Shown here piece by piece: positions 33,041 through 40,601 of a stretch of DNA of 64,000 nucleotides. The stretch spans positions 1-64,000 of the forward strand of contig JBBQJV010000001.1 of assembly GCA_038326205.1 (NCBI GenBank), in the 5' to 3' direction. How positions within the stretch are numbered: position 1 is the first letter of the stretch; every line of letters starts with the position of its first letter. Source of the stretch: UBA7672 sp038326205. Lineage in GTDB: Bacteria; Pseudomonadota; Alphaproteobacteria; Caulobacterales; Hyphomonadaceae. The position numbers were made by a program, and so were the translations under genes. The notes beneath the pieces are model-generated. The model saw nothing but the letters and a program-made list of their open reading frames with translations, was not told the DNA's origin and ran no database searches.

Positions 33041-35308
33041 CTAGCTGTTTGTGTTGTGCGCCGCAAAAGCTGCGAGGTTTACGATGTCCTGCGCGGTGGC
33101 GTCGAGCTGCGCGATCTGTACCGACGAGCTCAGGCCGACCAATAGCGGACCGATGACTGTCGCGCCGCCGAGCGCGGCAGCCAGCTTGGTCGAGATCGCG
33201 GCGGAGTGGATCGCCGGCATCACCAGCACGTTGGCCGGGCCCTTGAGACGGCAGAACGGATAGAGGCGGCGCGCTTCGGGGAAGAGCGCCACGTCGACCG
33301 CCATCTCGCCATCATACTCGAAGCCCACATCACCCTTCGCATCAAGCAGAGCAACCGCGTCGCGGACCTTCGCCATGCGCTCGCCCGGCGGGTTGCCGAA
33401 GGTCGAGTAGGAGAGGAAGGCGAGGCGGGGCGTGAAGCCGAGACGCGCCGCTGTGCGGGCAGCCGAAATCGCGATCTCGGCGAGATCGGCAGCGTCCGGC
33501 ATTTCGGTGACGCTGGTGTCGGCGATCAGCATCGGGCCGGTCTTGCCGATCACGATCGAGACGCCGATGGGGCGCACGTCGTCGCGCTTGTCGATCGCCA
33601 GCATGACATCAGACAGCGACGTCGCGTAGTTGCGCGTGACGCCGGTGACCATTCCATCGGCATGGCCGAGAGCGACCATGGTGGCGCCGAACACGTTGCG
33701 GTCCTGGTTGATCAGGCGCTGTGCATCGCGCTGCAGGTAGCCCTGGCGCTGGAGACGCTTGTAGAGAAAGTCGGAGTAGACCTCGTTCTGGTCAGACACG
33801 CGCGCGTTCATGATGGTGAGCTCGCCGGCTGGAATGCCGAGCAGCTGCATGTTGCGGGTTACCTGCTCCTCGCGGCCGACGAGGATGGGCTCGCCCAACT
33901 CCTGCGTCTTGAACTGCCAGGCGGCGCGGATGACGGCGGGCTCTTCGCCTTCGGCGAACACGATGCGCTTGCGTTTTTCTGACCGGACCTTGCCGTAGAT
34001 GCGCTGCAGGAAAGACGCGGACGGGTCGAGGCGTTGCGCCAGCGAGTCGCGGTAGGCCTGCATATCGGCGATCGGCTTGCGCGCGACGCCTGTGTCCATC
34101 GCAGCCTGCGCGACGAGCGGCGGCACATACCAGATGAGGCGCGGATCGAACGGTGCAGGGATGATGTAGTCGGGGCCGAAGGTGGGGCGGGCGCCTGCGT
34201 AGGCTGCGGCGACTTCGTCGGGAACATCTTCCCGGGCAAGTTGCGCCAGCGCTTGCGCCGCTGCGACCTTCATCTCTTCATTGATGGTGCGGGCGCGCAC
34301 GTCGAGCGCGCCGCGGAAGATGTAGGGGAAGCCGAGCACATTGTTGATCTGGTTCGGATAATCCGAGCGACCGGTTGCGATGATGGCGTCGGTGCGCACT
34401 TCGCGGATTTCTTCCGGCGTGATCTCCGGGTCGGGGTTAGCCATCGGGAAGATCATCGGGTTCTTGGCCATGGATCTCACCATCGCCTGCGTGACCGCGC
34501 CCTTGGCCGAGAGGCCCATGAACACGTCGGCGCCTTCGAAGGCTTCGGCGAGCGTGCGCTTCTTTGTCTTCACCGCGAAGGCGGACTTGAACTGGTCCAT
34601 GCCCTCGGTGCGGCCTTCGTAGATGACGCCTGTGCGGTCGACCATCAGGATGTTGTCACGCTTGACGCCAAGATGGCGGATCAGGCCCGCGACCGAAAGA
34701 CCGGCAGCGCCGGCGCCCGAGATGACGACCTTGACGTCCGACAGCTTGCGGCCGGTGATCTCGCATGCGTTGATCAGGCCGGCGGTGGCGATGATAGCGG
34801 TGCCGTGCTGGTCGTCGTGGAACACTGGTATGTCGAGCTTCTCGCGCAGCTCGCTCTCGATGATGAAACACTCGGGCGCCTTGATGTCCTCGAGGTTGAT
34901 GCCGCCCCAGGTGGCGCCGATGGCGCGTACGCAATCGATGAATTTCTGCGGGTCTTTCTCGTCGACCTCGATGTCGATGGAATCAACGTCGGCGAATCGT
35001 TTGAACAGGACGGACTTGCCCTCCATCACCGGCTTCGACGCCATGGGCCCGAGATCACCGAGGCCGAGGATGGCGGTGCCGTTGGTGATGACAGCCACCA
35101 TATTGCCCTTCGACGTATAGTCGTAGGCAAGCTCCGGGTCCTTCGCGATGGCAAGCACCGGGATGGCGACGCCAGGCGAATAGGCGAGCGACAAGTCTTT
35201 CTGTGTCGCCATCGGCTTGGTCGGCGTTATCGATAGCTTCCCCGGCTGTGGATAGCGGTGAAAGGCGAGGGCTTCCTCGTCTGTGAAGCTGGGACGTTTG
35301 GTTGTCAT
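33041..35308 (-). CDS. maeB: NADP-dependent malic enzyme with C-terminal phosphotransacetylase-like domain
   Basis: A 755-residue fusion: malic enzyme (residues 1 to about 430) followed by a phosphate acetyltransferase-like domain. The malic part has SLAYSPGVAIP, the FHDDQHGTAI motif and the dinucleotide-binding GAGAAGLSVAGLI. It oxidatively decarboxylates malate to pyruvate. In MaeB the C-terminal domain (RIVFAEGEEPAVIRAAW onward) is regulatory, sensing acetyl-CoA, and is not thought to be catalytic. The ATG at 35308 begins the conserved N-terminus; it diverges from mutS. Confidence 0.95.
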   Translation of the reverse strand: MTTKRPSFTDEEALAFHRYPQPGKLSITPTKPMATQKDLSLAYSPGVAIPVLAIAKDPELAYDYTSKGNMVAVITNGTAILGLGDLGPMASKPVMEGKSVLFKRFADVDSIDIEVDEKDPQKFIDCVRAIGATWGGINLEDIKAPECFIIESELREKLDIPVFHDDQHGTAIIATAGLINACEITGRKLSDVKVVISGAGAAGLSVAGLIRHLGVKRDNILMVDRTGVIYEGRTEGMDQFKSAFAVKTKKRTLAEAFEGADVFMGLSAKGAVTQAMVRSMAKNPMIFPMANPDPEITPEEIREVRTDAIIATGRSDYPNQINNVLGFPYIFRGALDVRARTINEEMKVAAAQALAQLAREDVPDEVAAAYAGARPTFGPDYIIPAPFDPRLIWYVPPLVAQAAMDTGVARKPIADMQAYRDSLAQRLDPSASFLQRIYGKVRSEKRKRIVFAEGEEPAVIRAAWQFKTQELGEPILVGREEQVTRNMQLLGIPAGELTIMNARVSDQNEVYSDFLYKRLQRQGYLQRDAQRLINQDRNVFGATMVALGHADGMVTGVTRNYATSLSDVMLAIDKRDDVRPIGVSIVIGKTGPMLIADTSVTEMPDAADLAEIAISAARTAARLGFTPRLAFLSYSTFGNPPGERMAKVRDAVALLDAKGDVGFEYDGEMAVDVALFPEARRLYPFCRLKGPANVLVMPAIHSAAISTKLAAALGGATVIGPLLVGLSSSVQIAQLDATAQDIVNLAAFAAHNTNS

Positions 35309-35430
35309 ATCGGACTGGGGCTTTAGGACTTGAGGGCGATAGCGCAGGTCACTAGGCAGGCGTCTCGACGGGGCGCATACGCCCGAAGAGACAGGCGGGC
35401 ATTGAGCCGCAAAAGGGGTTTGAATCAAGC

Positions 35431-38166
35431 GTGAAGGGCCGGGATTCCGCCTCGCAGGAGCAGGAAGTTGCTCAAAGTGCTCTCCCTGCGGGGGGCGCGC
35501 CGCCCTCAGCCGAGGGCGCGACGCCGTTCATGGCGCAGTATCTTGAGATGAAGCGCAATCATCCCGACGCGATGCTGTTCTTCCGGATGGGCGATTTCTA
35601 CGAACTATTTTTTGAAGATGCGGTTCTGGCGGGCAAGGCGCTCGGCATCACGCAGACATTTCGGGGCCAGCACAACGGACAGCCGATTCCGATGGCGGGC
35701 GTCCCCTATCATGCGGCCGAGGGCTATCTCGCGCGCCTGATCAAGGCGGGATATCGCGTTGCTGTCTGCGAACAGACGGAAGACCCGGCCGAGGCCAAGA
35801 AGCGTGGATCGAAGGCGGTGGTGCGGCGCGAGATCGTGCGCGTGGTCACGCCGGGGACGATCACGGAAGAGTCGCTGCTTGAAGCGCGTGCCGCCAACTG
35901 TCTTGCGGCCATTGGTCTGGCCGGCGGCGGACGCGAGGCGGCGCTGGCGCTTGCAGATGTATCGACCGGGCGGTTCGAGTTGTTTCCGCTGATGCCTGCC
36001 GCGCTGGCCGACGTGCTCGGCGCCATTGGGCCGCGCGAAGTGCTGGTCGCTGACAGCGTGATGTCCCACCCGGATGTGGCGCGCGCCACTGAAGGGCTGA
36101 CGCTGACGCCGCGCCCCGACGCCCGCGCCGACGTCAAGCTGGGCGAGCGGCTGTTTCGCGATGCTTATGGCGTGGCGACGCTGGATGGTTTCGGGACGTT
36201 TACACGGGCCGAGCTGATCGCGTGCGGACTGCTGTTTGACTACCTCGCCGTAACTCAAGCGGGGGGGCAGGCAAGGCTAGACCCGCCGATCCGGACTGCG
36301 CCGGAAACATTTCTGGCGATCGATCCGGCGACGCGGGCGAGCCTTGAGATCGAGCGCTCGACGCGCGGGCAGCGGCAGGGGTCGCTGGTGGCGGCGGTGG
36401 ATCGCACGGTCACGTCGGCGGGCGCGCGACTGCTGGCGCAGCGTCTCAGCCGGCCATCGCGGAGCCGCGCGGAAATCGAGCAGCGGCTCGATGCGTTGGC
36501 GTTCTTTCTCGATGCGTCGGACAAGCGCGAATTCACGCGCGATGCGCTGAAGCGCGCCAGCGACATCGAACGCGCGCGGATGCGGCTGTCGCTGCGCCGG
36601 GGCGGTCCGCGCGATCTTGCGGCGCTGGCGGCGTGTCTGGCTATGGGGGAGCAGATAAGTGCGGATCTTTCCTCGCACGATGATCCGCCGGCGGAGATAG
36701 CATCGGCGTGTGCGGCACTGACGCTGGCCGACAAGCCAAGGTTGGCGGCCCTTGCGAGCCAGGTCGGGGCGGCGCTGGCGCGCGAGCTTCCGGTGCAGGC
36801 GCGCGATGGAGGTTTCATTGCAGCAGGTCATGATCCCGCGCTCGACGAGACGCGGTCGCTGAAGGAAGACGCGCGCGGTGTGATTGCACGGCTGGAGGTC
36901 GCCTATGCAACGGAGACAGGCATTTCGGGCCTGCGTATCAAGCACAACAACGTGCTGGGCTACTTCATCGAGGTGAACGCCAGGCACGGCGACACGCTGA
37001 TGAAGCCGCCGCTGGCCGCAACCTTCATCCATCGCCAGACCATGGCGAACGCCATGCGGTTCTCCACCACGCAGCTCAACGAGCATGAGGCGAAAATCTC
37101 GCGCGCAGATGGCGAGGCGCTCGCCCGCGAGATGGAGATCTTCAACCGTTTTCTCGCCGAGGTCGATGCGCTGGGGCCGGAACTGGCGCAGGTGGCCGAT
37201 GGGCTGGCGCGTCTTGATGTGGCGGCAGGCAATGCTGACTGGGCAGCAGAATCGTCTGCAGTAAGGCCCGAGATCGCGGATGCGGCCGTATTCGAAGCGG
37301 AGGGCGCGCGGCATCCGGTCGTTGAGGCGGCGCTGCGCGCGGGCGGGCAGGGGTTCACGGCGAATGACTGCAGGCTTGATGCGCGCGGGTCATCCGGTCC
37401 GCGCCTTATGCTGATCACCGGGCCGAACATGGCCGGCAAGTCGACTTTCCTGCGCCAGAACGTATTGCTGGCGATCCTCGCGCAGGCGGGATGCTATGTG
37501 CCGGCGCGCAAGCTGCGCATGGGTCTGGCGGATCGTATCTTCTCGAGGGTTGGCGCGTCGGACGATCTTTCGCGCGGACGTTCGACCTTCATGGTCGAGA
37601 TGATCGAGACGGCGGCGATCCTCAATCAGGCGACGCCGGATTCGATCGTCATTCTCGATGAGGTTGGTCGCGGCACATCGACATGGGACGGGCTTGCGAT
37701 TGCGTGGGCGGTGGTCGAGCACCTGCACGAGGTCAACAAGTGCCGCGCGCTGTTTGCAACGCACTATCATGAGCTGACGGGTCTCGCGGATACGCTTGCC
37801 GCCTGCGCCAATGCCAGCCTGCGAGCGCAGGAGTGGAAGGGCGACCTGGTGTTCCTGCACGAAGTGAAGCCCGGTCCCGCCGACAGGTCCTATGGCGTGC
37901 AGGTCGCGAAACTTGCCGGCTTGCCGGCCGCCGCAGTGAAGCGCGCCGAAGCGGTGCTGAAAAAGCTGGAGGCGAAAGAAGGCGGGGCGAAGCGTCTGGA
38001 AGAGCTGCCACTGTTCGCCAGTTTCGTCGCCGAACAATCTGATGAGCGCACCGCCTCCGAGGCTGACCGGATGCTCGCCGGTCTCGACCCGGACGCGCTG
38101 ACGCCGAAGGAGGCGCTTGAGCTGGTTTACCGTCTCAAGAAGGCGGCTGGGGATCTTCCGACCTGA
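35431..38166 (+). CDS. mutS: DNA mismatch repair protein MutS
   Basis: A 911-residue MutS. The mismatch-recognition Phe-x-Glu is in MGDFYELF (about residues 52-59), the lever/clamp domains follow, and the ATPase has Walker A GPNMAGKSTFL near residue 670 and Walker B IVILDEVGRGTSTWDG. It recognises mispairs and recruits MutL. The start is a GTG at 35431 with aggggt about 12 bases upstream; the first 25 residues are low-complexity and the next possible start is an ATG at about 35530. It is followed by the sigma-54 promoter of the small-peptide operon. Confidence 0.97.
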   Translation: MKGRDSASQEQEVAQSALPAGGAPPSAEGATPFMAQYLEMKRNHPDAMLFFRMGDFYELFFEDAVLAGKALGITQTFRGQHNGQPIPMAGVPYHAAEGYLARLIKAGYRVAVCEQTEDPAEAKKRGSKAVVRREIVRVVTPGTITEESLLEARAANCLAAIGLAGGGREAALALADVSTGRFELFPLMPAALADVLGAIGPREVLVADSVMSHPDVARATEGLTLTPRPDARADVKLGERLFRDAYGVATLDGFGTFTRAELIACGLLFDYLAVTQAGGQARLDPPIRTAPETFLAIDPATRASLEIERSTRGQRQGSLVAAVDRTVTSAGARLLAQRLSRPSRSRAEIEQRLDALAFFLDASDKREFTRDALKRASDIERARMRLSLRRGGPRDLAALAACLAMGEQISADLSSHDDPPAEIASACAALTLADKPRLAALASQVGAALARELPVQARDGGFIAAGHDPALDETRSLKEDARGVIARLEVAYATETGISGLRIKHNNVLGYFIEVNARHGDTLMKPPLAATFIHRQTMANAMRFSTTQLNEHEAKISRADGEALAREMEIFNRFLAEVDALGPELAQVADGLARLDVAAGNADWAAESSAVRPEIADAAVFEAEGARHPVVEAALRAGGQGFTANDCRLDARGSSGPRLMLITGPNMAGKSTFLRQNVLLAILAQAGCYVPARKLRMGLADRIFSRVGASDDLSRGRSTFMVEMIETAAILNQATPDSIVILDEVGRGTSTWDGLAIAWAVVEHLHEVNKCRALFATHYHELTGLADTLAACANASLRAQEWKGDLVFLHEVKPGPADRSYGVQVAKLAGLPAAAVKRAEAVLKKLEAKEGGAKRLEELPLFASFVAEQSDERTASEADRMLAGLDPDALTPKEALELVYRLKKAAGDLPT

Positions 38167-38330
38167 TCTCCAACGCTGCTGGCGCCACCGCGATGCGAGC
38201 GCCCAATTTCACCAAATACGCGGCGATATTTACCACTCGTGTGGCGAGGCCAGCAGCGAGCGCTTGATGCTTCAGCTGTTTAAATTTAAAAAATTGAACA
38301 AAAACAATGATACAGACGGTTAAGAAAGTC

Positions 38331-38346
38331 TGGCACGAGGGTTGCA
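38331..38346 (+). promoter_or_regulatory. sigma-54 (RpoN) promoter, -24/-12 type
   Basis: TGGCACGAGGGTTGCA matches the sigma-54 consensus TGGCACG-N4-TTGC[AT] at every defined base, with the invariant GG and GC ten bases apart. The expected transcript start is near 38356, about 57 bases ahead of the first small peptide. An AT-rich stretch (about 38276-38312, containing gtttaaatttaaa), very different from the GC-rich surroundings, lies just upstream and could be a bend or IHF site. Confidence 0.88.
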
Positions 38347-38412
38347 AACTAGCCTTCAACGGCGAGGCCCACCAAGAGGCGCAGCCGAAAAAACAAGAAA
38401 CGGAGAAACTCA

Positions 38413-38544
38413 ATGAACGGTCTCATCAAACAAACCAAGCTCGATGGCCTCAGCACTTTCGGCTCCTTCGCCATCGCCCTCTTCAGCGTCGCCGCGGTGC
38501 TCGCGGTCCTGGCGTCGGCCTTCACCGGCACGAACCTGATCTAA
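38413..38544 (+). CDS. 43-residue putative membrane peptide, tandem copy A
   Basis: A 43-residue peptide: a basic N-terminus (MNGLIKQTKLDGLSTF), then a hydrophobic helix (GSFAIALFSVAAVLAVLASAF) and a short TGTNLI tail. ggag lies 7 bases ahead of the ATG. The next gene but 135 bases encodes a near-copy. Over the shared 27-28 codons most base differences between the copies are silent third-position changes (for example ctc/ctg, acc/acg, agc/agt), with only Ser/Asn and Phe/Leu replacements, which argues that both are translated and under selection. It lies directly behind a consensus sigma-54 promoter. I do not recognise the family; it is not a Flp-type pilin (no G-x4-E cleavage motif). Confidence 0.8.
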   Translation: MNGLIKQTKLDGLSTFGSFAIALFSVAAVLAVLASAFTGTNLI

Positions 38545-38679
38545 GGACCGGCCTCCCTCCTCCCGGCGATCTCCCCAAGATCCAAACCACCAGCGGCAAT
38601 GCCCCGAAGAAGGCCAAGCCGCAGAATGCCAAAGACCAGTTGGACGCAAGATCCACACGGAAAAGAAAAAGAGAAAACG

Positions 38680-38811
38680 ATGAACGGTCTGATCAAACAA
38701 ACGAAGCTGGATGGCCTGAACACTCTCGGTTCCTTCGCCATCGCCCTCTTCAGTGTTGCGGCTGTGGTCTACATGATGGCGACGGCCATCGGCGGCGGCG
38801 GAGTTGCCTGA
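38680..38811 (+). CDS. 43-residue putative membrane peptide, tandem copy B
   Basis: A 43-residue peptide sharing 25 of its first 27 residues with copy A (MNGLIKQTKLDGLNTL, then GSFAIALFSVAAV) and then diverging to VYMMATAIGGGGVA. The ATG is preceded by an A/G-rich tract (aaaagaaaaagagaaaacg), similar to the tract before copy A. It is probably on the same sigma-54-driven transcript as copy A, and an intrinsic terminator closes the unit 35 bases after its stop. The changed C-terminal half suggests the conserved part is the N-terminal amphipathic region plus the first half of the helix. Function unknown. Confidence 0.8.
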   Translation: MNGLIKQTKLDGLNTLGSFAIALFSVAAVVYMMATAIGGGGVA

Positions 38812-38845
38812 ACCTTCTCCAAAGCCGGATAGATCCCAGCCAATC

Positions 38846-38879
38846 AACCGGCCAGCCGCTCCCCCGGCTGGCCGGTTTT
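38846..38879 (+). terminator. intrinsic terminator of the small-peptide operon
   Basis: A 13-bp perfect stem (aaccggccagccg with cggctggccggtt), 6-base loop ctcccc and a TTTT tail. On the minus strand it could also serve as the end of nadR, which stops 11 bases away, though that strand has only two A/T bases following. Confidence 0.92.
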
Positions 38880-38889
38880 GATTCCGGAC

Positions 38890-39888
38890 TTAAATGTTGG
38901 GTTGCAGCAGCGCGTCGACGGCTTCGATCGCTTTCGTACGGCGCTGTTCCGGCGTCCCCTGGATATGGACGAACTTCACGCCTCTTGTGGCCAGCTCTCG
39001 CTCACAGGCGCGCTGGAAATCCCGGCGTACCGCGGGGTCACGGAAATAGCGCGTGCCATCGTCGACCCAAGGCATGTCGATGTCGCAGAGTAGGTAGAGA
39101 TCGGGATAATCGCGATACGCGTCGAACCAAGGATCACGCGAGCCGGCGAGCGCGTCTGACCAGACGGCCGTGAGCACCGGATCAGTATCCTCGATCAACA
39201 CGCGATTGGCGCGCAGGCTCGCGGCTTTGACGCCAGCGAGATGACCCATCACGATCTGGCGCATGTCTTCGGGCGTCGTTGCGCCTGAGCCAAACGCCTC
39301 GGTGTGAAACCGGCCATACTCAGGTGCGACGAGGGTTTCGTAGTGACGTCCCAGTTCTGCCGAAAGCGAGGATTTTCCGGTCGATTCAGCTCCAAACAGC
39401 GTGACGCGCTTGAGGTAGTAGGGGCGCACCGGCCCGGGCAGGAAATGCCAGTTGCGATAGGGATCATTGCGGATTGCGGTCGCCGAAATCGGAAAGGCGG
39501 TGCGGGCCTCATCGACCGGCACGAACCGCGCGCCGGCCTCTCCCGCGAGGCGATGGCCGTAGGGCTCTGAAGAGAAAATGATGTCGATCGGCTCCGGGTG
39601 GAGACGCTTCAGGACATCGTTCCATATTGGCCAGAAGTTTTCCGGATCATCCTCCGGAACTTGCGGCAAGATTTCCTCGCAATGGATGACGCGCGCCGTC
39701 GGGAACAGCTCCTGCATCCATTGATAGCGCAGGTGACCCGGGATCGGATCGTCGGGCAGGGAACAGACAAGAATGGTCAGCTCCTCGACATAGGCGCGGC
39801 CAAAGTCGCAGAGATACACATGCCCCGCATGCGGGGGCATGAATTTGCCGAGCACAAGCCCGCGCGTGGGTTTCGACAGAAAGCTCAT
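38890..39888 (-). CDS. nadR: NadR-type NMN adenylyltransferase / ribosylnicotinamide kinase
   Basis: A 332-residue bifunctional enzyme. The N-terminal nucleotidyltransferase domain has the GKFMPPHAGH motif (H-x-G-H) and SISATAIR equivalent FPISATAIRNDP; the C-terminal kinase has a P-loop GAESTGKSSL near residue 168. It phosphorylates nicotinamide riboside and adenylates NMN to NAD. The helix-turn-helix repressor domain of enterobacterial NadR is missing, so it should be purely enzymatic. Its ATG overlaps the pnuC stop (ATGA), making a two-gene salvage operon. Confidence 0.93.
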   Translation of the reverse strand: MSFLSKPTRGLVLGKFMPPHAGHVYLCDFGRAYVEELTILVCSLPDDPIPGHLRYQWMQELFPTARVIHCEEILPQVPEDDPENFWPIWNDVLKRLHPEPIDIIFSSEPYGHRLAGEAGARFVPVDEARTAFPISATAIRNDPYRNWHFLPGPVRPYYLKRVTLFGAESTGKSSLSAELGRHYETLVAPEYGRFHTEAFGSGATTPEDMRQIVMGHLAGVKAASLRANRVLIEDTDPVLTAVWSDALAGSRDPWFDAYRDYPDLYLLCDIDMPWVDDGTRYFRDPAVRRDFQRACERELATRGVKFVHIQGTPEQRRTKAIEAVDALLQPNI

Positions 39889-40475
39889 GCCGTTCCTTCA
39901 GCGCCGACAGCTGCTTCTTCGCGCATCGCCTTGCGCCATTCCCACCATCCCCAGAAAGCGTTGAAAAAGAAGAACATGTAGAGCGTGGTGAACAACCATT
40001 TGCCGGCGCTGGCGTAGAGAAAGACGGACAGGACATTCACGAACGTCCAGACCCACCAGGTTTCGATGCGCTTCCGGTCGAGCAGGAACTGAGCGACGAC
40101 GCTGAACGTGAAGGTGCAGGCCTCGATGATGGTCGTCGCCCATGGCGTCCAGCCGGTCATCGCCATGGACATGACCATGGCCGCGACCATCGCGCCGGCG
40201 CAGGAGATCACCAGGATGCGGGTGCTGGTCCGGCGGATAGGCGGGCGGCGTCCATCCGCGCCGTTCATCCAGTACCACCAGCCATAGAACTGTACGCCGA
40301 CAAAGAAGACCTGCAGCGCGGCGTTAGCGTAAAGCTTCCCCTGCCAGACCGAGACAAAGAAGATCGCGGTTCCCACGATGCCTACGGGGAATTGCCACAG
40401 GCTGCGTTTCACCCCGAGGATGACGCAGGCCAGCGTCACGAGCGTGGCGGCTAGTTCGATCGGATCGACGTTCAC
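39885..40475 (-). CDS. pnuC: nicotinamide riboside transporter PnuC
   Basis: A 196-residue PnuC with about seven membrane helices. Typical motifs are WQFPVGIVGTAIFF, QVFFVGVQFYGWWYW (the aromatic substrate site) and FVNVLSVFLY. It carries nicotinamide riboside inward, to be trapped by NadR phosphorylation. The start is a GTG at 40475 with gagga upstream; a longer open frame reaches 40601 but has no family similarity. It diverges from glnD across about 125 bases; I found no recognisable riboswitch there. Confidence 0.93.
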   Translation of the reverse strand: MNVDPIELAATLVTLACVILGVKRSLWQFPVGIVGTAIFFVSVWQGKLYANAALQVFFVGVQFYGWWYWMNGADGRRPPIRRTSTRILVISCAGAMVAAMVMSMAMTGWTPWATTIIEACTFTFSVVAQFLLDRKRIETWWVWTFVNVLSVFLYASAGKWLFTTLYMFFFFNAFWGWWEWRKAMREEAAVGAEGTA

Positions 40476-40601
40476 ACCAGTCCTCAGCGCTTCCCGGTCG
40501 GGAAACTGCCTCGTCAGGGTCGGGAGAGCAATGTCCACGGCCTGATGTTGGTCCGAACTGCCGCCTGTTGCGTTAAGCAAATCGAGGCTAGAGATCGGCA
40601 C

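Noticed and set aside
38413..38811. Flp-type pilin subunits
   Set aside because: Length and single helix fit loosely, but the prepilin cleavage motif (G followed by a Glu five residues on) is absent in both peptides.
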